Source: Actinoplanes auranticolor
GTDB lineage: Bacteria; Actinomycetota; Actinomycetes; Mycobacteriales; Micromonosporaceae
Direction: 5' to 3'
DNA: 64,000 nt
Assembly: GCF_018332655.1 (NCBI RefSeq)
Contig: NZ_BOQL01000021.1
Coordinates: 62,001-126,000 of the forward strand
The notes below the pieces were generated by a model. The model saw only the letters and a program-made list of their open reading frames with translations. It did no database searches and had not been told where the DNA came from. Positions 1 through 8,838 of this stretch are shown one piece after another. The translations under genes were made by a program, and so were the position numbers. The stretch's first letter is position 1. The number at the start of each line of letters is the position of its first letter.

Positions 1-20
1 GGGCAGAGACGGGGGCAGCG

Positions 21-881
21 GTGCGGCGTACGGGTTTGATCATGGGTCTGGTGTGCGGACTGCTGCTGGCCGGATGTGGCGGTGAGCCGGCGCCGGCCCA
101 GCGGTTCGTGGCGGGCGACCACACGCTGACGCTCGACGTCGGTGGCAGACAACGCTCCTACCTGCTGCACGTGCCGCCCGGTTACCGCGCGGACAAGCCG
201 GTGCCGCTGGTCGTCGCGCTGCACTTCTATCCGGGCTCCGGCGCGGCGCTGCGGGACATGATCGGGATGGACGCCAAGGCCGACGAGCACGGGTTCCTGG
301 TCGCGTACCCGGACGGGGTCGCCGGCGGCTTCAACGCGCTGGTCTGCTGCGGCGCCGAGGACGACGTCGCCTTCCTCCGGGCGCTGACCGCGCGGCTGAT
401 CACCGACTGGCGGGCCGACCCCGCCCGGGTGTACGCCACCGGCATCTCCAACGGCGCCGACATGAGCTTCCGGGCCGCGGTCGAGGCGACCGGGGTGTTC
501 GCCGCGATCGGGGCGGTGAGCGGCGGGTTCGGTGGCCCCCGGGTGCAGGCGGCCGGCTTCGCTCCGGACGAGCCGGTCTCGGTGGTGACCATCATCGGCG
601 CCCGGGACCAGTACTACGACGTCTTCCAGGCCGGCTTGAAGACCTGGCGCGAGCGCCTGCGCTGCCGGCCCGTCGAGGCCCCGCCGGGTGGTGCGAAAAC
701 CGTGACCCGGTCCAGCGCCCGCTGCGCCGACGGCAGCGACGTCGAGGTGTACGTCGTCACGGACATGGGACATTCCTGGCCCGGAGCGAAACAGGGGCAG
801 CTGGCCCTGCCCGGAGCGCCGATCGTGGCGACGGACATCCTCTGGGACTTCTTCGCCGCCCATCCCCGCCTCGGCGCCTGA
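21..881 (+). CDS. Secreted lipoprotein esterase, PHB-depolymerase/feruloyl-esterase (LpqC-like) family
   Basis: A 286-residue alpha/beta hydrolase. Residues 1-20 form a signal peptide ending in the lipobox LLAGCGG, so the mature protein is probably lipid-anchored outside the membrane. The nucleophile elbow GISNG lies near residue 140 and the likely catalytic His is in MGHSWPG near residue 250; HVPPGY and LHFYPGSG near the N-terminus are typical of the esterase_phb group (polyhydroxybutyrate depolymerases and feruloyl esterases). The start is a GTG, and an alternative ATG lies 21 bases downstream at 42; both keep the signal peptide. Only 20 bases of upstream sequence are available, so promoter and operon partners cannot be judged. 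The substrate is uncertain; an acylated plant polymer would suit the neighbouring xylanase, but that is inference. Confidence 0.85.
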   Translation: MRRTGLIMGLVCGLLLAGCGGEPAPAQRFVAGDHTLTLDVGGRQRSYLLHVPPGYRADKPVPLVVALHFYPGSGAALRDMIGMDAKADEHGFLVAYPDGVAGGFNALVCCGAEDDVAFLRALTARLITDWRADPARVYATGISNGADMSFRAAVEATGVFAAIGAVSGGFGGPRVQAAGFAPDEPVSVVTIIGARDQYYDVFQAGLKTWRERLRCRPVEAPPGGAKTVTRSSARCADGSDVEVYVVTDMGHSWPGAKQGQLALPGAPIVATDILWDFFAAHPRLGA

Positions 882-889
882 CGACGCCC

Positions 890-1738
890 CTACAGCTGCG
901 CCGCCGTGCGGACGAGCGCGGCGACCGCCCGGGAGCGGCTGTGCGCGGGCCAGGCCAGCACGGTGGTGACCGGCGAGGAGTCGGTCAGCGGGATGGCGGC
1001 GTGCGCGCCCCACAGCCACGAGCGGGCGGAGGCACAGATGACCGCCATGGTGTGCCCGAGGGCGATCAGCTGGGCCAGCTGCGACAGGTCGTGGATCTCG
1101 GGGCCCGGGCCGGCCTCGTACGTGCCGTCCTGGCGGGGCCACCGGGCGACCGGCAGATCCGGCACGTCCTCGAGGTCGGCCATGAGCAGCGAGGTGCGCG
1201 CGGCCAGCGGATGCGCGGCGGGCACGACGGCGACCTGCTGCTCGGTCAGCACGTCCTCGGTGTCGAACCCGGCGAGGGCGTCGAAGGGCCGCTGCATGAA
1301 CGCCACGTCGGCGCGCCCGTCGCGCAGCATCCGCGCCTGGTCGCCCATGCCGCACAGCACCACGTCGATCTCGGCGGCGTCCGGTTCGGCGGCGTGCGCG
1401 TCGAGCAGCTTGCGCAGCAACTCGTGGTTCGCTCCGGCCTTGGTCGCGAGCGTCAGGCGGTTGGTGGAGGCCGCGGCGCGACGGGTACGGCGGGCTGCCG
1501 CCTCGGCGCTGTCGAGGATGGCGCGGGCCTCGTCGAGCAGCACCTGACCCGCGCCGGTGAGCGTGACGCCGCGGCGGTCGCGGTCCAGCAGTCGCACCCC
1601 GAGGCGGCGTTCGAGCTGCTGGATGGCCCGCGACAGCGGCGGCTGGGCGATGCCGAGGCGCTCGGCCGCCCGGCTGAAGTGCAGCTCCTCGGCGACCGTG
1701 ACGAAGTACTTCAGCTCGCGGGTCTCCAGCGTGTCCAC
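890..1738 (-). CDS. LysR-family transcriptional regulator
   Basis: 282 residues with the classic LysR N-terminal winged helix-turn-helix (ELKYFVTVAEELHFSRAAER, followed by PPLSRAIQQLE) at about residues 7-65, then a periplasmic-binding-like effector domain. It is divergent from the SDR gene starting at 1831, the usual arrangement for a LysR regulator and its target; a T-N11-A box lies between them. The start is GTG at 1738, and no strong Shine-Dalgarno is visible. The effector is unknown. It faces the esterase gene tail to tail with an 8-base gap. Confidence 0.9.
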   Translation of the reverse strand: MDTLETRELKYFVTVAEELHFSRAAERLGIAQPPLSRAIQQLERRLGVRLLDRDRRGVTLTGAGQVLLDEARAILDSAEAAARRTRRAAASTNRLTLATKAGANHELLRKLLDAHAAEPDAAEIDVVLCGMGDQARMLRDGRADVAFMQRPFDALAGFDTEDVLTEQQVAVVPAAHPLAARTSLLMADLEDVPDLPVARWPRQDGTYEAGPGPEIHDLSQLAQLIALGHTMAVICASARSWLWGAHAAIPLTDSSPVTTVLAWPAHSRSRAVAALVRTAAQL

Positions 1739-1758
1739 CGCGCAACGATACTGCGGTG

Positions 1759-1773
1759 ATACCGGTGGGGTAT
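1759..1773. promoter_or_regulatory. Candidate LysR operator (T-N11-A)
   Basis: ATACC-N5-GGTAT is a perfect inverted repeat and contains the T-N11-A spacing (T1760, A1772) typical of LysR boxes. It lies between the divergent LysR and SDR genes, 21 bases upstream of the LysR start codon, where it could control both. That it is bound is inference. Confidence 0.55.
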
Positions 1774-1830
1774 GACAGCGAACCGCAATGGTGTAAGGGC
1801 GGGCCGGAGCGCCGAGCGAACATCGGCGTC

Positions 1831-2565
1831 ATGAGCGACAAGCAGACCGCGCTGGTGACCGGCGCGAACAAGGGACTCGGGTACGAGATCGCCGCCGGGC
1901 TGGGCGAGCGGGGCTACCGCGTGGCGGTGGGTGCCCGCGACCGGGCCCGGGGCGAGGCGGCGGTGCAGAAGCTCCAAGCCGCCGGCGTGGACGCTTTCGC
2001 GGTCGCGCTGGACGTCACCAGTGACCGCAGTGTGACCGAGGCGGCGGAACTGATCGCGCGCCAGGAAGGGCGGCTGGACGTTCTCGTCAACAACGCCGGC
2101 ATCTCGGGGGAGACCGGACCGGGGTGGGTGCAGGATCCGACGACCCTCGACCTGGAGGTCGTCCGCGAGGTCGTGGAGACCAACGTGTACGGCGTGATCC
2201 GGGTGACCAACGCGCTGCTGGCGCTGCTGCGGCGCTCGCCCTCGCCGCGCATCGTCAACGTCTCCAGCAGCGTCGGATCGCTGACGTGGCAGTCGGATCC
2301 GGCCGTCGACGTCGGCCCGGTCATGGCCGCCTACTCGCCCACCAAGACGTACCTCAATGCCGTCACCGTGCACTACGCCCGGCAGTTCGCCGGCACGGGC
2401 ATCCTCATCAACGCCGCCTGCCCGGGCCTGGTCGCGACCGACTTCACGGGCTTCTCCGGCCGGCCGGCCGGGGAGGCGGCGGCGACGCCGGTCCGGCTCG
2501 CCACCCTGCCCGACGGCGGCCCGACCGGCTCCTTCTTCAACGACGACGGTGTCGTGCCCTGGTGA
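1831..2565 (+). CDS. Short-chain dehydrogenase/reductase (SDR)
   Basis: A 244-residue classical SDR. The NAD(P)-binding TGxxxGxG motif is TGANKGLG near residue 10, NNAG follows near residue 88, the catalytic Ser is in VNVSSSVGS, and the Tyr-Lys pair is YSPTK. ATG 1831 is chosen because the Rossmann strand (MSDKQTALVTGA) begins there as in the family; an in-frame upstream start at 1756 would overlap the LysR operator. Carbonyl-reductase-like members of this length reduce ketones or aldehydes. It is divergent from the LysR gene, which probably regulates it. The substrate is unknown. Confidence 0.88.
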   Translation: MSDKQTALVTGANKGLGYEIAAGLGERGYRVAVGARDRARGEAAVQKLQAAGVDAFAVALDVTSDRSVTEAAELIARQEGRLDVLVNNAGISGETGPGWVQDPTTLDLEVVREVVETNVYGVIRVTNALLALLRRSPSPRIVNVSSSVGSLTWQSDPAVDVGPVMAAYSPTKTYLNAVTVHYARQFAGTGILINAACPGLVATDFTGFSGRPAGEAAATPVRLATLPDGGPTGSFFNDDGVVPW

Positions 2566-2570
2566 CGCGA

Positions 2571-2602
2571 GTGGCGCGGCGGCCCGGAGGCCGCCGCGCC
2601 AC
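2571..2602. terminator. Bidirectional terminator hairpin
   Basis: A perfect 14-bp GC-rich stem (left arm 2571-2584, right arm 2589-2602) with a 4-base loop lies between the convergent SDR and xylanase genes. There is no T-tract, as is common in high-GC actinobacteria. Confidence 0.75.
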
Positions 2603-2630
2603 GAGGTGCGGTGTCAGGAGATGGTCGGCA

Positions 2631-3749
<1,119 letters not shown>

Positions 3750-3771
3750 TTATTGAGCTCCGTCGATGGCG

Positions 3772-3825
3772 ACGGTAGGCGGCCGGTCGACCACTTGTCA
3801 AAACTTTTCCGAAACATTCCGGAAA
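3772..3825 (-). promoter_or_regulatory. Xylanase promoter with upstream inverted repeat
   Basis: On the minus strand, TTGACA (3796-3801) and TACCGT (3772-3777) are separated by 18 bases, about 110 bases upstream of the xylanase ATG. Immediately upstream of the -35 box is TTTCCG-N8-CGGAAA (3806-3825), a likely regulator site, possibly substrate-responsive. The box assignment is by eye. Confidence 0.55.
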
Positions 3826-3962
3826 CTTGTTCGCGCCGACGGACTTACCGCAGGTGAAGCGTTCTGCTGGCCAGTACTCCCCAGCTCACCGAGCCGGCGC
3901 TGAGGCCGTCACCTCGGCGCGCCGGTCAAAGGATCATCGATCCGGACATGAGCTGGCGAAAG

Positions 3963-3981
3963 ATCCGGGGTTCTTCCGGAT
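3963..3981 (-). terminator. Weak terminator hairpin after the first cassette membrane protein
   Basis: ATCCGG-N7-CCGGAT lies a few bases beyond the stop codon at 3986 on the minus strand. The stem is only 6 bp, so this is a weak candidate. Confidence 0.4.
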
Positions 3982-3985
3982 GGCG

Positions 3986-4756
3986 CTAGGCGGGAGCGAG
4001 CACGGCCCGCCGGGACCGGGACGCCGGACGGTGCCGGAGGGCCGGCGCCAGATGACGTACGGCGCCGGCCCGCACGACGGCGACGGCGGTCTCCTGCCGC
4101 AGGCTGTCCCGGGTGGCGACGGCGAGGCGGGCATCGTGCCGGGCCGCCTTCTCGGCCATGACCGCCCGCTGGTGGAGGGCCCGCCGATGCGCGGCCACGG
4201 CCTGCTGCACGGCGCGTTCCTGCTCGACCGGGTGCAGCCACGGATTCCAGCCACCGTGCCCGGCGAGCGCCTCAGCCGCGGCGCCGGCCGGCAGGTCACC
4301 GCGGTCGACGGCGGCGCCGAGCGCCCGGTGCAGGAAGCGCTCGCGGTCGGCGTACTCGGCCGGGGTGCGGGCGGCCGGCATCGCGAAGGCGGACGCGGCC
4401 CGCAGGACCGCCAGCCGCTGCTCGGCGTCCTGCCACTCCTGCCACGCGGTGGCCGTGTGCTCCTCGCTCTGCCGGCAGTGCTCGCGCCACTGGGACGCCA
4501 CCCGGGCGGCGCGTCCGGCCGCCACGACCAGCTCGTCGGCGTAGCGCACGGCGTGCTCGGCATCCCGCCGGCGCCGGGCCCGCTGCTCGCGCCGGCGGCG
4601 CAGATACGGCACGGCGTCCAGCACCACCAGATGGGGATCCCGTACGCCGTCGACACCGGCCAGCGCCAGCACCGACAGGGTGGCCGCCAGCAGCAACGTC
4701 ACCCAGATCGCCAGCGGGGCCGGCTCGGTCAACAGCATTTCCGCTACCACGTTCAT
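3986..4756 (-). CDS. Membrane-anchored helical protein of unknown function, cassette copy 1 (paralogue of 7940-8755)
   Basis: 256 residues; not a family I recognise. It starts MNVVAEMLLTEPAP, then one hydrophobic segment at about residues 15-38, then a long Arg/Ala/Glu-rich helical region with coiled-coil character. The same architecture and start (MNVIAEMLLTEPAP) occur in the gene at 7940-8755. Shared blocks include AWQxWxDA, EYAxRERxLHR, DRGxLPA and LHPxEQ. The predicted topology is an N-terminal anchor with a large charged domain, probably cytoplasmic. ATG 4756 is chosen because the paralogues align from there. It lies 143 bases downstream of a small secreted-protein gene, and the same pair order is repeated at 7.9-9.1 kb. 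Function unknown. Confidence 0.7.
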   Translation of the reverse strand: MNVVAEMLLTEPAPLAIWVTLLLAATLSVLALAGVDGVRDPHLVVLDAVPYLRRRREQRARRRRDAEHAVRYADELVVAAGRAARVASQWREHCRQSEEHTATAWQEWQDAEQRLAVLRAASAFAMPAARTPAEYADRERFLHRALGAAVDRGDLPAGAAAEALAGHGGWNPWLHPVEQERAVQQAVAAHRRALHQRAVMAEKAARHDARLAVATRDSLRQETAVAVVRAGAVRHLAPALRHRPASRSRRAVLAPA

Positions 4757-4899
4757 GGTCAGAGAAGTCCCTCGATAGGTGCGGGAGTCGATGGGTCGGC
4801 AGCGCACTGCGGCCCACGGCCGGGGCAGACGGGAACGCCCGGCTAGAGGGCGGGAAGCAGGACTACCGGGGGCGGACCGCTGCCCGCCCGGGCGGATCG

Positions 4900-5214
4900 T
4901 CAGACAGACACGGCGGGCGGCGCACGGGCGGCGCGGACCGCGACCACCAGCTGCGTGCGCAGAACGCGCGTACGGCAGGCGGCGAGAGGATCACGGTGGA
5001 CGACTTCCACCGGTGCGGGCAGCGGCTCGGCCGCCGCGGCGACATGCTCGGCCGCGGCGTCGCTGTGCCAGGTCGCCCCGGCGGACGCGATGGTGCCGGG
5101 ACCAGCCTGGTCGACGGTGAGCGGCGGTGCCGAGAGCCCGGCGATCAAGGCCAGCAGAATTGCCAGCAGAGCGGGCAACGAGGGCCGCGTACCGCGGGTC
5201 GCCTCCGTCGCCAT
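4900..5214 (-). CDS. Small secreted/anchored Ala-rich protein, cassette copy 1
   Basis: 104 residues. MATEATRG and RPSLPALLAI open a hydrophobic segment (about residues 12-32) that could be a signal peptide or anchor, followed by an Ala/Pro-rich stretch ending RAPPAVSV. The gene at 8839-9120 has the same plan (MATSDRRG, RSLPALVLLV, ending RAPPVASR) and likewise sits directly upstream of the MNV(V/I)AEMLLTEPAP gene. The start at 5214 is set by that alignment. No known domain is recognised; coding status rests mainly on the paralogue. Confidence 0.55.
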   Translation of the reverse strand: MATEATRGTRPSLPALLAILLALIAGLSAPPLTVDQAGPGTIASAGATWHSDAAAEHVAAAAEPLPAPVEVVHRDPLAACRTRVLRTQLVVAVRAARAPPAVSV

Positions 5215-5306
5215 GATCTCAAGGTACGGTCCCGGCCTGCGCGGGGGAGGCGACACGCGCGGCCGCATCAGCCGTTCGTGGACCTCCGCGTCCGCTCCCG
5301 GCCTGG

Positions 5307-5957
5307 TCAGGCGGGCCGGGTCAGCCCCTCGGCGGTGGCGGCGATCATGCGGGTGAGCGTGGGCCGGAACGGCGGGAAGACGCGAGCGATCTCGGGCTCG
5401 CGCTCGTAGAGCTCGCGCAGCGCCTGCGGGGGCCGGGTCAGGGGGAACAGCTTGGCCACGAAGGCGCTGGCCGCCATGACCAGGGCGGCACCGTCCGTCG
5501 GGGGCATCGGCGGGCACGCCGTGGCGATGCCCCGGCCGAGCCGCATGTAGGTGTCGATCGCCCACAGCTTGTACTCGCGCAGCACCGCCATGGAAACGTT
5601 GTGTTCCAGCATCGTCTCCGCGTGCGTGGTCAGGTCGCAGTACAGCGGCCGGTCGGCGTACGCGTCGGCGAGGGCCGAAGCCGTCGCGGCGGTGCCCACC
5701 GCGCCCTGCAGCGCGGCACCCACGGCGGCCGCCCAGTCCGCACCTTCCTGCATGGTGAGCCGCAGGTAGATCTCTTCCCGGGTGCCGAAGTAGCGCAGCA
5801 CGTTGGACTTGGCCAGCCCCACCGCCGTACCGATGTCACCGAGGCTGACCCAGGCGACCCCGGAGCGCTGCGCGAGCTCGGCGGCGGCGCCGAGGATCGC
5901 CTCGCGCCGCTGGTCCTTCTGGTCCGGGCGCCGGGCCCGCTGGAATGGCGCCTGCAT
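5307..5957 (-). CDS. TetR-family transcriptional regulator
   Basis: 216 residues. The TetR HTH is at about residues 18-64 (EAILGAAAELAQRSGVAWVS, then TAVGLAKSNVLRYFGTREEI). The C-terminal ligand domain includes FVAKLFPLTRPP. It is divergent from the NTF2-like gene at 6065 with a palindrome between them (5984-5996), so the pair is probably a regulator and its target. The ligand is unknown. Confidence 0.9.
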   Translation of the reverse strand: MQAPFQRARRPDQKDQRREAILGAAAELAQRSGVAWVSLGDIGTAVGLAKSNVLRYFGTREEIYLRLTMQEGADWAAAVGAALQGAVGTAATASALADAYADRPLYCDLTTHAETMLEHNVSMAVLREYKLWAIDTYMRLGRGIATACPPMPPTDGAALVMAASAFVAKLFPLTRPPQALRELYEREPEIARVFPPFRPTLTRMIAATAEGLTRPA

Positions 5958-5983
5958 GCCAGGAATCTAGCCGACGCCGTAGC

Positions 5984-5996
5984 GGAACGACGTTCT
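5984..5996. promoter_or_regulatory. Candidate TetR operator
   Basis: GAACG-A-CGTTC is a perfect inverted repeat in the 107-base gap between the divergent TetR and NTF2-like genes. A related half-site (GCGTTCTGTTAG) lies about 20 bases further on towards 6065. Confidence 0.5.
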
Positions 5997-6064
5997 CTTG
6001 TTAACGGTACGGCGTTCTGTTAGCGTCTCGGCCGGATCGATCAACCCCCTGATCGGAGTGATGG

Positions 6065-6535
6065 ATGACCCCCGCCGGTACCGGCCTCGCCCAGACCGTG
6101 GACGCCTTCGTGGCCGCCTTCAACGAGCCCGAACCCGACCTGGACAAGGTGATGTCGTTCTTCGCCGACGACGCCACGTACCTGCCCGGCAAGAAACCCG
6201 AGCGCCGTGGCCTGGCAGCCATCCGGGCCGAGTTCGCACCGCAGTTCGCGGGCCGTTTCGGCGCCATGACCTTCGACGTGTACGACCGCGTGATCGACGA
6301 GCCGCACCGCCGCGCCACGATCCGGTGGGTGTGCCGGCTGGACCTCACCGGCGCGCACGGGCGCCGGGCCATGCCGATGCTGCGCTGGTTCGCCCGCGCC
6401 CGCTACGGCGGACGGGTGCAGTGGCACGGCCTGGACGTGTTCCATTTCGCCGCGGACGGGCGCATCAGCGGCAAGTTCACCTATGCGACGTTCCGCCTGC
6501 CCCGGTGGGAGGCGGGTGACGGCGCGCGACAGTGA
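6065..6535 (+). CDS. NTF2-like (SnoaL/limonene-epoxide-hydrolase fold) protein
   Basis: 156 residues with the cone-shaped NTF2 pattern: an N-terminal helix (VDAFVAAFNEPEPDLDKVMSFF), DDATYLPG, and late strands ending WHGLDVFHFAADGRISGKF. Such proteins are small hydrolases, isomerases or binding proteins; no single catalytic set can be assigned. ATG 6065 follows a GGAGTG; another ATG at 6061 is out of frame. It is divergent from a TetR gene that probably controls it. It ends in a strong terminator shared with the convergent DUF808 gene. Confidence 0.75.
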   Translation: MTPAGTGLAQTVDAFVAAFNEPEPDLDKVMSFFADDATYLPGKKPERRGLAAIRAEFAPQFAGRFGAMTFDVYDRVIDEPHRRATIRWVCRLDLTGAHGRRAMPMLRWFARARYGGRVQWHGLDVFHFAADGRISGKFTYATFRLPRWEAGDGARQ

Positions 6536-6567
6536 GCGACCGCCGAGCCCGAGAGCTCGGCGGTCGC
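6536..6567. terminator. Bidirectional terminator hairpin
   Basis: A perfect 13-bp stem (6536-6548 and 6555-6567) with a 6-base loop begins at the base after the NTF2 gene stop and lies before the convergent stop at 6583. Confidence 0.75.
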
Positions 6568-6582
6568 AGGGGGACGAGGCCG

Positions 6583-7788
6583 TCAGTGCGAGTCGGTGCC
6601 CGGCTCGGCCGTGGTCCCGTCCTTCGTCCCGGTCGTGGTCTTGTCCTTGGCCGCGAGACGGGTCCCGGCCGGGGTCTCGTCTTCGGCCTTGAGACGGGTC
6701 CCGGCCGCGGTCTCGTCCTCGGCCTTGAGACGGGTCCCCGCCGGGGTCTCGTCCTTGGCCTCGTGATGGGGTCCGGCCGGGGTCTCGTCGGCCTCGTGCC
6801 CGGTCCCGTGTGCGGCCTTGCGGCGGTGCACCGTAACGGTCATGACCGCCACGATCAGCGCGCCGACGATCAGCCCGAGGATGGCGCTGGCCACCGTGTT
6901 GACCAGCCAGCCGACGAGCCCGCCGAGCGCGCCCGTGGCGTCGTGGGCCGCTTCCTCCACGTGGTGCACGGCGTCGTAGAGCACGTGCAGGCCGAGCTCG
7001 TCCGTGCCCACCAGCAGGATGTGCCCGCCGACCCACAGCATCGCGGCGGTGCCGAGCACCGTCAGGCCGGTGAGGACCAGGGGCATGGCCTTCACCAGGC
7101 CGCGGCCGAACGCGGCGACGGCTCCGGAACTCTGCGACAGGCGCAGCCCGGCGTCGTCCATCTTGACGATCAGGGCCACCGCGCCGTACACCGCGACGGT
7201 CATCACGATCGCGACGACGGCCAGGATGGCCAGGCGCGACCAGAACGGCTCGTCGATCACCTCGTTCAGGGTGATGACCATGATCTCCGCCGACAGGATC
7301 AGGTCGGTGCGCACCGCCCCGGACACCAGCGTCTTCTCGTCCGGTGTCCCCTGCTCGCCGGCGCCGTGGGCGTCGTGGTGGGCGATCCTGGCCCACACCT
7401 TCTCCGCGCCCTCGTAACACAGGTAGGCGCCGCCGAGCATGAGGATCGGGGTGAGCAGCCACGGCACGAACTGGCTGAGCAGCAGCACGGCCGGCAAAAT
7501 GATGAGGAACTTGTTGCGCAGTGACCCCAGGGCGATCCGTTTGATGATCGGCAGCTCGCGTTCGGCCGCCAGGCTCCGGACGTACTGCGGCGTCACCGCG
7601 GCATCGTCGATGACGACGCCCGCTGCCTTGGCGCCGGCCTTCGCGGCGGCCACCCCGACGTCATCGATCGACGCGGCGGCCGCGCGGGCCAGCACCGCCA
7701 CGTCGTCCAGCAGGGCTACGAGTCCACCGGCCAAGAGAAGTTCCTTCCGAAGCTGAGCTGCGAGCGTGTCGGGTTCATTCTCGCCCAC
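6583..7788 (-). CDS. DUF808 (YedI-like) inner-membrane protein with a repetitive hydrophilic tail
   Basis: 401 residues. Residues 1-330 match the DUF808/YedI family: LLAGGLVALLDDVAVLARAA near the N-terminus, the segment NKFLIILPAVLLLSQFVPWL, and several later membrane spans (e.g. LAILAVVAIVMTVAVYGAVA and VASAILGLIVGALIVAVM). The function of the family is unknown. After the last span, about 65 residues carry tandem 12-residue units DETPAGTRL(K/A)A(E/K), absent from typical YedI proteins, which end after the membrane region. The start may instead be the Leu/Met equivalent before AGGLVALLDD. The gene lies between the two copies of the 3.9/7.9 kb cassette, on the same strand. Confidence 0.85.
   Translation of the reverse strand: MGENEPDTLAAQLRKELLLAGGLVALLDDVAVLARAAAASIDDVGVAAAKAGAKAAGVVIDDAAVTPQYVRSLAAERELPIIKRIALGSLRNKFLIILPAVLLLSQFVPWLLTPILMLGGAYLCYEGAEKVWARIAHHDAHGAGEQGTPDEKTLVSGAVRTDLILSAEIMVITLNEVIDEPFWSRLAILAVVAIVMTVAVYGAVALIVKMDDAGLRLSQSSGAVAAFGRGLVKAMPLVLTGLTVLGTAAMLWVGGHILLVGTDELGLHVLYDAVHHVEEAAHDATGALGGLVGWLVNTVASAILGLIVGALIVAVMTVTVHRRKAAHGTGHEADETPAGPHHEAKDETPAGTRLKAEDETAAGTRLKAEDETPAGTRLAAKDKTTTGTKDGTTAEPGTDSH
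6637..6789. repeat. Coding 36-bp tandem repeat in the DUF808 tail
   Basis: The block encoding DET begins at 6673, 6709, 6745 and 6781, exactly 36 bases apart, with a diverged fifth copy (encoding DKT) at 6637. The unit encodes 12 residues, so copy-number change keeps the frame. Confidence 0.8.
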
Positions 7789-7911
7789 GTCCCCGCGCGC
7801 GGCATGCCGCCGTCCGGCAACTCGTTCTGTTCGTGCTGGTAAGCGCTGTCATCTGCGGGTCTGCGACAGCTCTGACCGCCCCGCCGGGCCGCCCGGGAGC
7901 GACAGCCCGAT

Positions 7912-7934
7912 CGGGGGCAAGGTTCGAGCCCCCG
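7912..7934 (-). terminator. Terminator hairpin after the second cassette membrane protein
   Basis: CGGGGGC-N9-GCCCCCG lies 6 bases beyond the stop at 7940 on the minus strand. The rest of the 151-base gap 7789-7939 shows no gene. Confidence 0.55.
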
Positions 7935-7939
7935 TCGCG

Positions 7940-8755
7940 TCAGCCGGCCGGGACTGCCTCCGGCCCGTACCCCGCCGCAGGCGCAGTGCGACGCGGTGCG
8001 GGAAGGAACCGGCTGAGCTCCCCGGCCCGGACGGCGGCGGCGCGCGCCTCGTGGCGCAGGCTGCCGGCGTCGCGATGGGCCCGCTCGGCGTCGTGCCGCG
8101 CGGCCCGCTCCGCGGCGACCGCCTGCTCGTAGCGCTGCCGCAGCCACGCGGCCGACGCCCGCGCGATCACGAGGTCCTGCTCGGCCGGATGCAGCCGGGC
8201 GTCCCAGCCGTGCCGGCCGGCCAGCGCGTCGGCCACCGCGGCGGCGGGCAGCTCACCCCGGTCGGCGGCGGCCGCCACGGTACGGTGCAGGTACCGCTCG
8301 CGGGCGGCGTACTCCTCGCACGTCCGCACCGGCGAGGACCTGCCCCACGCCGCCGCGGCGAGTGCCGTGCGCACCCGGGAGTCGGCGTCCAGCCACGCCT
8401 GCCACGCGGCGTTCCGGTGATCCTCGCTCTGTTCCCACATCCACTGCCATCGCTGCGCGCTGCCGGCGGCATGGTCGGCGGCCGCGCGGATCTCCTCGGC
8501 GTACCGGGCCGCCCGCACCGCTTCGTCCGTCCGGGCCCGGCGCTCCTCGTCGCGCCGCCTGGACCGGTCTGCCGGCCGCCTCACCGACCGGGAGCGGCGC
8601 AGCGCCGCCAGCCACTCCCGGGCCGCCCGCCGGGGGTGACGGGTGCCGGCCGGGCTGGCCAGCACCAGCAGGGCCGGGAAGGTCAGCAGCATCAGGGTCG
8701 CCCAGATCACCGCCGGGGCGGGTTCGGTCAGCAGCATTTCCGCGATCACGTTCAT
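7940..8755 (-). CDS. Membrane-anchored helical protein of unknown function, cassette copy 2 (paralogue of 3986-4756)
   Basis: 271 residues, starting MNVIAEMLLTEPAP with a single hydrophobic segment at about residues 14-36, then an Arg-rich helical domain. It aligns with the 3986-4756 product over its whole length; conserved blocks include AWQAWLDADSR, EYAARERYLHR, ADRGELPA, ADALAGRHGW and LHPAEQ. Copy 2 has an extra basic stretch after the membrane segment (about residues 37-70). It is preceded, after 83 bases, by the small secreted gene of copy 2. The leaders upstream of both starts also share ATCGAC and ATCGA(G/C)GGAC on the minus strand. Function unknown. Confidence 0.72.
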   Translation of the reverse strand: MNVIAEMLLTEPAPAVIWATLMLLTFPALLVLASPAGTRHPRRAAREWLAALRRSRSVRRPADRSRRRDEERRARTDEAVRAARYAEEIRAAADHAAGSAQRWQWMWEQSEDHRNAAWQAWLDADSRVRTALAAAAWGRSSPVRTCEEYAARERYLHRTVAAAADRGELPAAAVADALAGRHGWDARLHPAEQDLVIARASAAWLRQRYEQAVAAERAARHDAERAHRDAGSLRHEARAAAVRAGELSRFLPAPRRTAPAAGYGPEAVPAG

Positions 8756-8838
8756 GACAGGGTCCGTCCGTCGATGAGTCCACTCGTGTCGATCTCAGGC
8801 TGTGACCACGTCGCGGCGGGCAACCGCCGGTCAGCTGG

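Noticed and set aside
7911-7934. tRNA-like T-loop GGTTCGAGCCCCC
   Set aside because: The five bases before and after the loop do not pair as a T-stem, and no acceptor or anticodon arm can be drawn; it is better read as the hairpin CGGGGGC/GCCCCCG.
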